From Desulfofustis sp. (lineage in GTDB: Bacteria; Desulfobacterota; Desulfobulbia; Desulfobulbales; Desulfocapsaceae), in assembly GCA_030604345.1 (NCBI GenBank), contig JAUVWB010000008.1:1-15907 (forward strand): a DNA stretch of 15,907 nucleotides. The letters run 5' to 3'. The notes beneath the pieces are model-generated. The model saw only the letters and a list, made by a program, of their open reading frames with translations, was not told the origin of the DNA and ran no database searches. Positions 5,807-14,701 of this stretch are shown in pieces; the first letter of the stretch is position 1, and each line of letters begins with the position of its first letter. A program made the position numbers and the translations under genes.

Positions 5807-8800
5807 ATGAACATCAGCGCCTTCACCACCTCGCGACCGATCTTCACCATCATGGTGACGCTGATCGTCATCCTCATCGGCATCGTCTCGTTGAGCCGCC
5901 TGCCCATCGACTTGCTGCCGGAGATCTCCTATCCGGCCCTGAGTGTCAGTACCGACTACGGCAATGCCGCCCCCGAAGAAGTGGAAAAACTGGTCACTGA
6001 GGTGATCGAGGGGGCGGTGTCAGCCATTCAGGGGATCGAAGAAGTCACCTCCGAGTCATCCGAAGGCAACAGCCAGGTGCGGGTCTCCTTCACTTGGGGT
6101 ACCGATCTCGATGCCGCCACCAACGACGTGCGCGACCGACTGGACCGGATAATCGACAACCTGCCGGAAGATGTGGACCGCCCTCAGATCCGCAAGTTCG
6201 ACCCGAACAGTGCGCCGATCCTGATCTACGGGGCAGCCTCCGACCTGGACCCGATCGAGCTGCGACGGCTGATCGACGATCAGGTCAGTTATCGTATCGA
6301 GCAGGTGCCCGGAGTCGCCTCGCTCGACGTCTGGGGCGGGCTGGAACGCGAGATCCGCATCGAGATCGACCCCGACCGGCTGCAAGCCCTGCGGTTGTCC
6401 CTGGATACGGTGCGCGACGCCATCCGAAACGCCAATATCAGCCTGCCGGCCGGGACCATCGAGTCGGGCAACACCGAGATCCGCCTGCGCACCCCCGGGG
6501 AACTGACCAGCGTCTCACAGCTGCTCGATCTGGTAGTCGACCGCCGCGGCACCGTTCCCATCTACCTCAAGCAGGTGGCTTCGGTCTCCGACACGCACGC
6601 CGAGATCACCCGCATCGTCCGCATCAACGGCAAACCAGGCGTCCGCCTCGGCTTACGCAAGCAGTCCGGGACCAACACCGTCGAGGTGGCGCGACAGGCC
6701 AAGGAGGTGGTGGAGCAGATCAACCGCGATTTTCCGCAGATTCAGTTGATTTCCATCATCGACACCTCGGAATACATCGAGCGGTCACTGGCCAACGTGG
6801 GCCGCACCATCCTCTACGGCGGCATGCTCGCCATCCTGGTGTTGCTCGCCTTTCTGCGCAACATCCGGGCCACTCTGGTGGTCACCACCGCCATTCCGGT
6901 CGCCATCATCAGCACCTTTGCCATGATGTATTTCGGCAACCTGACCCTCAACCTGATGACGCTGGGCGGCCTCGCCCTGGGCGTCGGGATGATGGTCGAC
7001 AACTCGATCGTAGTGCTGGAAAACATCCTGCGCCGCCAGCAGACCCTGAACGAATCGCCCAAGGAGGCCGCGATCAACGGCACCCGCGAAGTAGCCGGCG
7101 CCATCGTGGCCAGCACCTGCACCACGCTCGCCATCTTCGTACCCATGCTCTTCGCCCAGGAAATCTCGGGGCTATTGTTCCGCCAGCTGACGTATGTGAT
7201 CGCCTTTTCCCTGATCTGCTCCCTGGTTGTCGCCCTGACGCTGGTGCCAATGCTGACCCGGCTGTTCCTCGGTATCCGCCGGGAAAAAGGCGGCCTGCTC
7301 AAACGGTTGGCGGAGCGTCTGGGCCGCCTCCATGAACGACTCAACTCCGCCTATGCGGCGCTACTCGACAGCGCTCTCGCCCACCCGGCCACATCGGTGC
7401 TGGTCGTGCTCATCCTCTTCGGCTCGACCTTGACCCTGATCCCCCGGATCGGCACCGAGTTCATGCCCGCCTCCGATGAAGGTGAAGTACGGGTCGACCT
7501 GCAGATGGCAGGCGGTACGCGCCTGGAGGTGCTCGACCAGACCATGGCGGAATTGGAACAGGTGGTAAACGATGCCGTTCCGGAGATGCGGGCCGTCGTC
7601 GTCTACCACGGATCATCCGGCGGGCGGGGCGACTCGGCCGGTGGAACGATCCGTTTGTCTCTGGTCCCCCTGAGCGAGCGGGAGCGGTCCAGCGCTCAAG
7701 TGGCCGCCGATCTACGCCGTGAAATCGGTGTTGTTCCCGGTTCAGAAGTGCGGGTGCGGGCCGGCCAGGGCATGTTCCTGCTGTCGCGGCTGCTCGGCAG
7801 CGGCGAGGAGAACCTGGAGATCGAGGTGCGCGGCTTCGACCTGGATACCCTGTACCGACTGGCCGCCACCGTGGAGGATCGCATCCAGGATCTTCCCGGC
7901 ATTACCGACACCCGGCGCGGCCGCGAACAGGGCGTGCCGCAGCAGCTCCTGGAGATCGACCGAGCCCGGGCCGATGACCTCGGCCTCAGTATCGCCCAAA
8001 TCGCCCGTACCCTGGAGACCGCCCTGTCCGGCACCTCCGCCGGTCAATTCCGTGACGGCAGCGGAGAGGAAGTGGATATCCTGGTTCGGCTGAAAGACGC
8101 CAAGCTGCTCACCATCGAAGAGCTGCTGACCCTGACCATCACTAATGAGGCCGGGCAGGCGGTGTCGCTGCGCAACCTGTTGACCCCAAGGCCAAGCCTC
8201 GGCCCGGTGGAGATCGAACGCAAGAATCAACAACGGCTGGTGGTAGTCAGCGCCAACGTGACCGACCGGCCTCTCGGGGAGGTCGCCGCCGAGGTTCAGC
8301 AGCAGTTGAACAATATTCCCCGGCCTCGCGGCTACGAGATCGTCATGGCCGGCGACGTGGAAGAACAGGCCGAGTCTTTCCGGGAAATGCTGATCGGCAT
8401 TATCCTCGCCACGGTGCTGGTCTACATGGTCATGGCCTCGCTCTACGAGTCCCTGCTGTCACCCACCGTGGTCATGTTCTCCGTACCGCTGCCGCTGATC
8501 GGCGTGGTGCTCACGCTACTGGTGACCGGCACCACCTTCAACGTGCAGAGCTTCATCGGCTGTATCATGTTGGTGGGGATTGTCGTCAACAACGCCATCC
8601 TCATCGTCGATCGGGCCAATACCCTGTTTCGCGACGAGGGGTTCCCCTTGCTGGACGCCGTGCGGCAAGCGGGGCGGGACCGGCTGCGGCCGGTATTGAT
8701 GACCTCGCTGACCACGGTACTCTCCCTGCTGCCGCTTGCCCTGGGCATCGGTGAAGGAAGCGAGATGCAGGCACCGCTGGCCCGGACCGTACTGGGCGGC

Positions 8801-8902
8801 CTGCTCAGCGCCGCGCTGATCACGCTGGTCTTCATTCCGGTTTTGTACCTGCTGTTCAACCGACGCAACGAGCGACTCCGCGACGCGCATACCAGCGAGT
8901 AA
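5807..8902 (+). CDS. RND efflux transporter, inner-membrane pump (HAE-1/AcrB superfamily)
   Basis: A 1031-residue proton-driven pump with the normal RND plan: TM1 at about 13-30, a first large periplasmic loop, TM2-6, TM7 near 535, a second periplasmic loop and a final TM bundle. The start MNISAFTTSRPIFTIMV and the LPIDLLPEISYP segment are typical. The TM4 motif is GVGMMVDNSIVVLEN with D398-N399, where AcrB has two aspartates. The TM10 motif GIVVNNAILIVD has N928 where AcrB has the relay lysine. This VDN/VNN type occurs in SwrC-like and other non-AcrB RND pumps, so it is a subclass trait and not decay. Substrates cannot be read from sequence; detergents, drugs or lipids are usual. Translationally close to its neighbours (18 bp before, 5 bp after). 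Confidence 0.93.
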   Translation: MNISAFTTSRPIFTIMVTLIVILIGIVSLSRLPIDLLPEISYPALSVSTDYGNAAPEEVEKLVTEVIEGAVSAIQGIEEVTSESSEGNSQVRVSFTWGTDLDAATNDVRDRLDRIIDNLPEDVDRPQIRKFDPNSAPILIYGAASDLDPIELRRLIDDQVSYRIEQVPGVASLDVWGGLEREIRIEIDPDRLQALRLSLDTVRDAIRNANISLPAGTIESGNTEIRLRTPGELTSVSQLLDLVVDRRGTVPIYLKQVASVSDTHAEITRIVRINGKPGVRLGLRKQSGTNTVEVARQAKEVVEQINRDFPQIQLISIIDTSEYIERSLANVGRTILYGGMLAILVLLAFLRNIRATLVVTTAIPVAIISTFAMMYFGNLTLNLMTLGGLALGVGMMVDNSIVVLENILRRQQTLNESPKEAAINGTREVAGAIVASTCTTLAIFVPMLFAQEISGLLFRQLTYVIAFSLICSLVVALTLVPMLTRLFLGIRREKGGLLKRLAERLGRLHERLNSAYAALLDSALAHPATSVLVVLILFGSTLTLIPRIGTEFMPASDEGEVRVDLQMAGGTRLEVLDQTMAELEQVVNDAVPEMRAVVVYHGSSGGRGDSAGGTIRLSLVPLSERERSSAQVAADLRREIGVVPGSEVRVRAGQGMFLLSRLLGSGEENLEIEVRGFDLDTLYRLAATVEDRIQDLPGITDTRRGREQGVPQQLLEIDRARADDLGLSIAQIARTLETALSGTSAGQFRDGSGEEVDILVRLKDAKLLTIEELLTLTITNEAGQAVSLRNLLTPRPSLGPVEIERKNQQRLVVVSANVTDRPLGEVAAEVQQQLNNIPRPRGYEIVMAGDVEEQAESFREMLIGIILATVLVYMVMASLYESLLSPTVVMFSVPLPLIGVVLTLLVTGTTFNVQSFIGCIMLVGIVVNNAILIVDRANTLFRDEGFPLLDAVRQAGRDRLRPVLMTSLTTVLSLLPLALGIGEGSEMQAPLARTVLGGLLSAALITLVFIPVLYLLFNRRNERLRDAHTSE

Positions 8903-8907
8903 AGACG

Positions 8908-10575
8908 ATGAACCGACCCGCCACCGCACTCCTTGTGAGCAGCCTCCTTCTTCTTGGCGGCTGCCTGAGCAACGTTTCGCAAGCCCCGACCGTCACCACC
9001 CGTGCAGTCGATATGGCAGCGGCACCGCCGCTGCCGCAACAACATCCTCTGGGTAAACCATCGCCACGCGACGGCGAAGCTTTTACCGATGAACGTCAGG
9101 AATTCGCATTTCACCCGATCGCGCCCCAGCAGGAACAGAAACCACCAGCCGACCAGCTTCTGGACCTGAGTGTCGAGCAGGCGGTCTTCTCGGCGCTACG
9201 GCATAATCGCGCCCTGGTGGTCGAGCAGTTCAATCCGGTGATCGCCAACACCTTTGTCGAGACGGAACGCGCCATTTTCGACCCGCTGCTGTTCGCCCGA
9301 GGAAGCATCGAGGACAACCGGGACCGATCCTTTTCCCCGACCGACAGCCGCTTTTTCTCCATCGACGAGACCAGCCGGACCATCAGCGGCGGCGCCACCA
9401 CCCTCTTTCCTTCCGGAACCGAGGTCTCGCTCGAACTCAGTCAATCCAGAGACGAAAGTGAAAACTCCCGCACCACCGAGGAGGCCCGCGCCGGTCTCAA
9501 TGTGACCCAGGCCTTGCTTCGTGGCGGCAGCGTCGCTGCCAATCTGGCCGCTATCCACCGGGCGCAGGCGGCGGCTTTGGCATCGGCCTACGAACTGCGC
9601 GGCATTACCGAAAACCTGGTGGCCAGTGTGGAGTCGGCCTATTGGGATTACGCCCTGGCGATCCGTCAGGTGGAAATCTTCGAAGAGTCCTATGATCTGG
9701 CAAAGCGGCAGCGGGATGACATCCATACCCGTATCACCGTCGGCCAGATCGCCGAGACTGAAGAAGTGGTTGCTAGCGCCGAACTGGCTTTACGCCGGCA
9801 ACAATTGATCGATGCCCGCAATGACCGGGAGCAGGCCCGGCTCACCCTGCTGCGCCTGCTTAACCCGCCGGCGGCAAATGGTTGGGACGAGCAGATCACC
9901 CTCACTGACCGGGCCGTCATCCCCGAGGTGAGTCTGGGCAGCCCCGAGGAGCATGAAGCGCTGGCCGTTCGCCTCCGGCCGGAGCTGAACGAGGCGCGCC
10001 TGCAGGCGCGCCGTGGTGAGTTGGAGACCGTTCAGACCAAAAACGGCCTGTTGCCGCGGCTCGATCTGTTCATCACCTTGGGCAAGACCGGCTACGCCCG
10101 CAGCTTCAGCGGCAGCCTTGAGGATCTGGACGGTCCCGGCTACGATTTCTCGGCCGGGCTCGATTTCGAATTTCCGGTGGCCAACCGGGCCGCCCAGGCT
10201 CTTGACCGTCGCGCTCGCTCCAGCCACCAGCAGGCGCTTTTCAGCGTCGAAAACCTCAAGCAGTTGATCGCTCTCGAGGTGCGCACCGCCCTGCTCGAAG
10301 TGGAGCGCAGCCTGCAGCAGATCGATGCCAGCGCCGCTCGCCGGGTCTTGCAGGAGGAGGTGCTGCGCGCCGAAACCGTGCGTTTCCGCGTGGGCACGGC
10401 AACCGCCCTGGATGTGGCCCGGGTCGGACGAGATCTGCTGGAGAGCCGGATCAACGAAGTGGAGGCCATCGTCAACTATCGTCAGGCCCTGATCAACCTC
10501 TACCTGCTCGACGGCACGCTGCTGCTGCGCCGAGGCATTCAAGGCCCGGGCGCGGAAGAGGTGGTGCTACCCTAA
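8908..10575 (+). CDS. RND outer-membrane factor, TolC/OprM-type lipoprotein
   Basis: A 555-residue outer-membrane channel of the pump. It has a lipoprotein signal (MNRPATALLVSSLLLLGGC, lipobox LGGC, acylated Cys19, +2 Leu suiting outer-membrane export). A polar, proline-rich linker of about 85 residues follows, then two outer-membrane efflux repeats, about 90-310 and 345-530. The long helices include LVASVESAYWDYALAIRQ and the second-repeat region ELNEARLQARRGELETVQTK followed by LLPRLDLF. It is longer than most family members (about 420-490), mainly through the N-terminal linker. It begins 5 bp after the pump stop with only a weak ribosome site, so coupling is likely. Its last 9 bases overlap the tail of the convergent glycosyltransferase gene. 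Confidence 0.88.
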   Translation: MNRPATALLVSSLLLLGGCLSNVSQAPTVTTRAVDMAAAPPLPQQHPLGKPSPRDGEAFTDERQEFAFHPIAPQQEQKPPADQLLDLSVEQAVFSALRHNRALVVEQFNPVIANTFVETERAIFDPLLFARGSIEDNRDRSFSPTDSRFFSIDETSRTISGGATTLFPSGTEVSLELSQSRDESENSRTTEEARAGLNVTQALLRGGSVAANLAAIHRAQAAALASAYELRGITENLVASVESAYWDYALAIRQVEIFEESYDLAKRQRDDIHTRITVGQIAETEEVVASAELALRRQQLIDARNDREQARLTLLRLLNPPAANGWDEQITLTDRAVIPEVSLGSPEEHEALAVRLRPELNEARLQARRGELETVQTKNGLLPRLDLFITLGKTGYARSFSGSLEDLDGPGYDFSAGLDFEFPVANRAAQALDRRARSSHQQALFSVENLKQLIALEVRTALLEVERSLQQIDASAARRVLQEEVLRAETVRFRVGTATALDVARVGRDLLESRINEVEAIVNYRQALINLYLLDGTLLLRRGIQGPGAEEVVLP

Positions 10576-11559
10576 CATCTCCCGGTACACCGCCTCATAT
10601 TTTCCGACGATCGCCGCCAGGAGAAAGTCCTGCGCCCGCTCCCGGCGCAGCGCCGCGAAACGCGCCAGGTAGTCCGGATAGTCCCGATGTACCTGTTCGA
10701 TCTTTTCCGCCAGCTGATACTGCTCGGCCAGCAGTTCCGGGGGCAGCACCTCGACGACACCGCCGACCGGTGTCGAGATCAACACCTTGGCATAAAAAAG
10801 GGCCTCCACCATAACCTTGGGGAACCCCTCGCTATGCGACGAGATGACCACCAGATCGGCTTGGTGCATCAGCACCGGCACATCATCTCGAAACCCTTCC
10901 AGAAAGACCCGGTCCTGCAAAGCGAGACGGTGGATGACACCGCGCAACCGTCCATCCTCCGGTCCGGTGCCGATGATCGAGAGACGATAAGCGAAGGGCA
11001 GCCGGGCGACCTGTTCGATCAGTTCCGCAAACCCCTTGATGGCGTCCAGACGGCCGACGGCGATCATGGTGAACGGGCCGCTTCTCGGCAACGCCGGAAT
11101 CGGTACCGGCTGCAGACCATTGTTGATGACGCGGACCGTCGCTCCCGGACGTGCCAGCACCGACCGACGAGCCTCTTCGGAGACCGTGGTGACCCAGGGT
11201 AACCGGTTGAAGATCCTGCCCTTCCGGGCATTATGTTTGGTGGCCAGATGGCGGACCGGGCAGAACAGCGAAGCGCGGCGTATCAACAACGCCGCCTTGG
11301 CGGCGTGCGTATGGACGATATCGGGACGGATCTGCCGGAGAACAAGGATCAACTCCCGGACCAACAGAGGGTTGTGGCTGGTCGGATGGGCCCGCAGTTC
11401 GACCACCGTGACCGAGTCGGCGAAACGCTCCCGGTACTCGGTCCGGCGCAGCAACAGGGCAATTACTTCGTGATTCCGAGCCAACTCGTTGGCCAGTTCC
11501 ACGAATACCTTTTCCGCCCCACCCCAGCGCTGTGAGGCCATGAATTGGACAATCCGCAT
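10567..11559 (-). CDS. Glycosyltransferase family 4
   Basis: A 330-residue GT-B glycosyltransferase. It starts MRIVQFMASQRWGGAEKVFV, the GGAE loop typical of acceptor-binding in family 4. The nucleotide-sugar domain has FTMIAVGRLDAIKGF (163-177), LSIIGTGPEDGRL (193-205) and the EX7E motif E244-x7-E252 (SEGFPKVMVEAL), then STPVGG. Such enzymes move a sugar from a UDP/GDP donor to lipid or glycan acceptors in the cytoplasm, often for LPS or capsule. Acceptor and sugar are unknown here. The frame stays open upstream to 11826, but that part is the methyltransferase gene in another frame; ATG 11559 with GGGCAGG before it is the start. It lies 13 bp after the methyltransferase stop. Confidence 0.85.
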   Translation of the reverse strand: MRIVQFMASQRWGGAEKVFVELANELARNHEVIALLLRRTEYRERFADSVTVVELRAHPTSHNPLLVRELILVLRQIRPDIVHTHAAKAALLIRRASLFCPVRHLATKHNARKGRIFNRLPWVTTVSEEARRSVLARPGATVRVINNGLQPVPIPALPRSGPFTMIAVGRLDAIKGFAELIEQVARLPFAYRLSIIGTGPEDGRLRGVIHRLALQDRVFLEGFRDDVPVLMHQADLVVISSHSEGFPKVMVEALFYAKVLISTPVGGVVEVLPPELLAEQYQLAEKIEQVHRDYPDYLARFAALRRERAQDFLLAAIVGKYEAVYREMLG

Positions 11560-11572
11560 CCTGCCCGCCGAC

Positions 11573-12313
11573 TCAGCTCCGCCCCGCAAACCGGGCGATG
11601 CAGAGAATATCGTTGCGCAGCAGCGGATGACGCCGCAGGTACCAGGTCTTGAGCACCGACTGAGGGTTGATCGTCCCGTGCCGGCACAGCAGTATTCTCT
11701 CCAGTTCAAGGCCGGCATTGACCACCATCTTCGCCGCGGTGTAGGGGGTGAACCAGTGGCAATGATCGCTGTTGATCGCTTCGACGCCCCGCCTGGCCAG
11801 CCGGCAGTTCTCCCGTGACAGGGCATTCGGCACGGTGATGATCACCGCGGGGAAGGTCTTGTCGTGGCGGACCGCCACCTGTCGCAGGAAACCGGTCGGG
11901 TCCTGCAGATGCTCGAGCACCTCGGGAATGAGCAGGAAGTCCCACTGCTCCCCGCTGATTGTCTGGGCAAAGGCGTCTCCGAGGATATCGGCACAAGACA
12001 CATCCGTGAGACCGAGTTCCTCCCTGATAAAGGTGATACCGTCGCCTTGGATATCGACCCCGTGACACCGAGTCGCACTCTCGCAGAGCCGGGCATGCAG
12101 CCATTTCCGGCGCTGGAGCTTATGGCGGATGGTGTCGATGGTGTGGTCGACGCAGCCCACATGGACCACCCGCTTCCCCCGCACCAGCTCGCACAACCAG
12201 TCGATCTGCGTCCGGTAACGCCAGTCTTCCGGCTCGAACCGGTAGCCGATCTTCACGGTGTTGGCATACCGCTCACCGCGCAGATACGCCAGCAACTCGT
12301 CATCCAGTTTCAT
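11573..12313 (-). CDS. Class I SAM-dependent methyltransferase
   Basis: A 246-residue protein with a Rossmann-type methyltransferase core. Motif I is VVHVGCVDHTID (49-60, replacing the usual G-G-G run with a GC-D variant), the acidic strand is HGVDIQGDG (84-92), and motif IV/post is WDFLLIPEVLEHLQDP (124-139). The chain then reads VIITVPNA with a late HWFTP loop. The EVLEHL-DP and VPN-like segments are those of UbiG/Methyltransf_11-23 types often found beside glycosyltransferases. The methyl acceptor is unknown; a glycan or lipid-linked sugar is a fair guess from its neighbour. The start is uncertain: ATG 12313 is used here, while GTG 12325 in the same frame would overlap the previous gene by 7 bp. 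Neither has a clear ribosome site. Confidence 0.75.
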   Translation of the reverse strand: MKLDDELLAYLRGERYANTVKIGYRFEPEDWRYRTQIDWLCELVRGKRVVHVGCVDHTIDTIRHKLQRRKWLHARLCESATRCHGVDIQGDGITFIREELGLTDVSCADILGDAFAQTISGEQWDFLLIPEVLEHLQDPTGFLRQVAVRHDKTFPAVIITVPNALSRENCRLARRGVEAINSDHCHWFTPYTAAKMVVNAGLELERILLCRHGTINPQSVLKTWYLRRHPLLRNDILCIARFAGRS

Positions 12314-12318
12314 CGTCG

Positions 12319-13227
12319 TCAGCACCCATTGCCGGCCGCACCACCTTCCATATTGTTGATCCTGGCCAGTACCCGGTAAAGCCCCTGGGTGCCGAGATTT
12401 TCATAGCCCATGGCCTGAGCGACCACATAGAACTGGTTCACCAGCGCCAGTCCGGGCAGGCTGAGATTCATGCGCTGCGCCTCGGCCAAGGCGATCCCCA
12501 TGTCCTTGACGAAATGCTTGATGTAGAAGCCGGGCTGGAAATCCCCTTTGGCGATCCGCCGCCCGAGGTTATTGATCATCCAGGAACGGGCCGCGCCCTG
12601 CCCGATCACGTCGATGACCGCATCGAGATCCATGCCCATCCGCTGGGCATAGAGCAACGATTCGACGGTGCCGATCATCGTCCCGGCGACGAGGATCTGA
12701 TTGCACATCTTGGTGTGCTGACCGGCCCCGGCGCCCCCCATGTGGGAGATATTGTTGCCCATGACGGCAAAGAGCGGCCTGACCCGCTCAAAGACATCGC
12801 GATCGCCGCCGACCATGATCGCCAGAGTCGCCTCCCGGGCACCCACATCGCCGCCGGATACCGGGGCGTCCAGGGCGGCCACCGAGCGTGCGGCGGCCGC
12901 CGCGGGGATGGTCCGGGCCAATTCCGGACTGGAGGTGGTCATGTCCACCAGGATCGTTCCCGGCCGGGCTCCGGCCAGAGCCCCGTTGTCCCCGAGCAGC
13001 ACACTTTCCACATCGGGCGGAAAGCCGACGATGGAGAAGACGATTTCGCTGTTTTGTGCCAGTTCGCGCGGCGACTCACACCAGACGGCGCCTCTGGCGA
13101 TCAGATTATCGGCCTTGCTTCTGGTTCGATTGTAGACGCTCACGTGATGACCGGCGTCGAGCAGGTGGCCGCACATGGAATTGCCCATGACACCGGTACC
13201 GATCCAGCCGAGTTTCATTTTCTCCAT
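12319..13227 (-). CDS. NAD(P)-dependent beta-hydroxyacid dehydrogenase (HIBADH/GarR-like)
   Basis: A 302-residue oxidoreductase of the 3-hydroxyisobutyrate dehydrogenase family, which interconverts a beta-hydroxyacid and its semialdehyde. It has the dinucleotide fold IGTGVMGNSM (9-18) and YNRTRSK (32-38), whose Arg/Thr after the second strand favours NADP(H). The substrate motif DAPVSGG is at 120-126, and GAGQHTKMCNQ carries the catalytic lysine K173. Relatives include tartronate semialdehyde, succinic/malonic semialdehyde and sulfolactaldehyde (YihU) reductases; the exact substrate is not readable. ATG 13227 has GGAGGAAG before it. It is separated from ald by 261 bp with a likely terminator, but leads directly into the methyltransferase gene. 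Confidence 0.85.
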   Translation of the reverse strand: MEKMKLGWIGTGVMGNSMCGHLLDAGHHVSVYNRTRSKADNLIARGAVWCESPRELAQNSEIVFSIVGFPPDVESVLLGDNGALAGARPGTILVDMTTSSPELARTIPAAAAARSVAALDAPVSGGDVGAREATLAIMVGGDRDVFERVRPLFAVMGNNISHMGGAGAGQHTKMCNQILVAGTMIGTVESLLYAQRMGMDLDAVIDVIGQGAARSWMINNLGRRIAKGDFQPGFYIKHFVKDMGIALAEAQRMNLSLPGLALVNQFYVVAQAMGYENLGTQGLYRVLARINNMEGGAAGNGC

Positions 13228-13445
13228 TGCTTCCTCCGTCTCAGATCTGCTTTTTCCCGAGTGGACCGCCGGACCACACCGATCTCATCCATGATAATCG
13301 CCGTCCATCATGCCATATCCAGGCGCCGTCTGCCACCATCCGGTGCTTGCGGCAGCCGATTCCCCATCAAATCCGGACGCCGTCGGCAAGAACAAGACAG
13401 CTCCGTGCGCAAGACATAAGACGAGGGCCTGCTTGCCGCCCTCCT

Positions 13446-13480
13446 GAACAAACCGACCGGATGAAGTCATCGGGCCGGTC
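13446..13480 (-). terminator. Possible terminator after ald
   Basis: On the minus strand, 9 nt after the ald stop, GACCGG (13475-13480) pairs with CCGGTC (13455-13460). Inside is a further perfect stem GATGA/TCATC on a 2-nt centre. The tail GGTTTGTTC is only partly T-rich, so termination may be incomplete. The rest of the gap, up to 13227, shows no gene I can support. Confidence 0.45.
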
Positions 13481-13488
13481 GCGGTTGA

Positions 13489-14601
13489 TCACAAAAAGCT
13501 TTCCACCGGGATATAGGCAAGCTCGAACGCCTCGGCAACCGCCTGGTAGGTCACCGCTCCGTGAATCACGTTGGCTCCCTTTTTGATCTCTTCATTTTCC
13601 TGCATCGCCTTTTTCCACCCCTTGTTGGCAATCTCTAAAGCGTAGGGCAGGGTGGCATTGGTCAGGGCGATGGTCGAGGTGCGGGCCACCGCGCCCGGCA
13701 TGTTGGTCACACAATAATGGACCACGCCATCGACAACAAAGGTCGGATCGGCGTGCGTCGTCGGTTTCGAGGTCTCGGCACAGCCGCCCTGATCGATGGC
13801 CACGTCGACGATGACCGACCCGTTCTTCATGGCGGGCAACATATCCCTGGTGATCAGTTTCGGCGCCTTGGCCCCGGGGATGAGGACGGCGCCGATAACC
13901 AGATCGGCCTTGGTGACGTATTCCCGGAGCAACGCCGGGTTGGACATGACCGGTATGCAATGGGCCGGCATGAAGTCGCCCAGATAGGCGAGTCGTTCCA
14001 GGTTGGTATCGAGGATATAGACCATGGCGCCGAGGCCGCAGGCCATCTTCGCGGCATTGTAACCGACAACACCACCGCCGATAACCACCACCGTCGCCGG
14101 CGCCACCCCCTTGACCCCGCCAAGCAGCACCCCGCGCCCCCCCTGCGGCATTTCCAGACAGCGGGCGCCGACCTGGGTCGCCATCCGCCCGGCGACCTCA
14201 CTCATCGGTACCAGCAGCGGCAGCGAACCGTTCTTCTTTTCGATGGTCTCATAGGCGATGTTGACTGACCGAGCCTTGATAAGAGCCAGTGTCTGCTGCT
14301 CGTCGGCGGCCAGATGCAGGTAGGTGAAGACGATCTGGTTCTCCCAGATCAACTCGTATTCGGACGGTTGCGGTTCCTTGACGTGCATCACCATATCACA
14401 GGCGCCGTACACCTCGCCGGGCGTCTCAACGATGGTGGCGCCGGCGGCGCGATACTCATCATCCGCAAAACCGGCACCGGCACCGGCACCGGTTTGCACG
14501 AGCACCTGATGCCGGTTGGCCACCATGGTGGCTACCCCGGTGGGAACCATGCATACCCGATTCTCCATCACTTTGATCTCTTTCAAGACACCGATTTTCA
14601 C
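13489..14601 (-). CDS. ald: Alanine dehydrogenase
   Basis: A 370-residue NAD-dependent alanine dehydrogenase, full length for the family. It oxidises L-alanine to pyruvate and ammonium, or the reverse. Visible are the start MKIGVLKEIKVMENRV (R15), K75 in HVKEPQ, catalytic H96 (TYLHLAADEQ), the nucleotide fold VVVIGGGVVGYNAAKMA with D198 ending the next strand (YILDTNLERL), and catalytic D270 (VDVAIDQGG). These numbers agree with the well-studied enzymes. The start is GTG 14601 with AGGAGG a few bases upstream. It follows the taurine-type aminotransferase gene by 100 bp. That enzyme uses pyruvate as acceptor and makes alanine, so Ald would regenerate pyruvate and supply NADH. Confidence 0.95.
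   Translation of the reverse strand: MKIGVLKEIKVMENRVCMVPTGVATMVANRHQVLVQTGAGAGAGFADDEYRAAGATIVETPGEVYGACDMVMHVKEPQPSEYELIWENQIVFTYLHLAADEQQTLALIKARSVNIAYETIEKKNGSLPLLVPMSEVAGRMATQVGARCLEMPQGGRGVLLGGVKGVAPATVVVIGGGVVGYNAAKMACGLGAMVYILDTNLERLAYLGDFMPAHCIPVMSNPALLREYVTKADLVIGAVLIPGAKAPKLITRDMLPAMKNGSVIVDVAIDQGGCAETSKPTTHADPTFVVDGVVHYCVTNMPGAVARTSTIALTNATLPYALEIANKGWKKAMQENEEIKKGANVIHGAVTYQAVAEAFELAYIPVESFL
14471..14492. repeat. Short tandem repeat (CCGGCA, about 3.7 copies) inside ald
   Basis: The hexamer CCGGCA repeats head to tail. On the coding strand it encodes the alternating GAGAGAG at residues 38-44 of Ald, where relatives usually have GAGLGSG. The unit is six bases, so slippage would add or remove two residues without a frameshift. 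Confidence 0.7.
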
Positions 14602-14639
14602 TGCTCCCTCCTCTTGCTAAAATGAAGTGGATCAGTTGG

Positions 14640-14665
14640 TTCCGCAAGTCGGCAGACCGGCGGAA
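14640..14665 (-). other. Hairpin in the aminotransferase-ald spacer
   Basis: On the minus strand TTCCGC-CGG-TCTG-CCG, then ACTT and GCGGAA, folds as a 9-pair stem with a 4-nt bulge and a 4-nt loop, about 40 nt before the ald start. There is no T-tract. It might process or stabilise the shared transcript, or be incidental. Confidence 0.35.
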
Positions 14666-14701
14666 ACCCTCTCTTCAACGCATGCGCTTTTGCAGCGCCA
14701 T

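Noticed and set aside
11560..11826. N-terminal extension of the glycosyltransferase to 11826
   Set aside because: The added residues are basic/Cys/Trp-rich and out of frame over the methyltransferase gene. ATG 11559 gives the canonical family-4 start.
13285..13470. A 61-codon leftward open frame in the ald-dehydrogenase gap
   Set aside because: No family resemblance, no ribosome site, and it overlaps the likely terminator hairpin.
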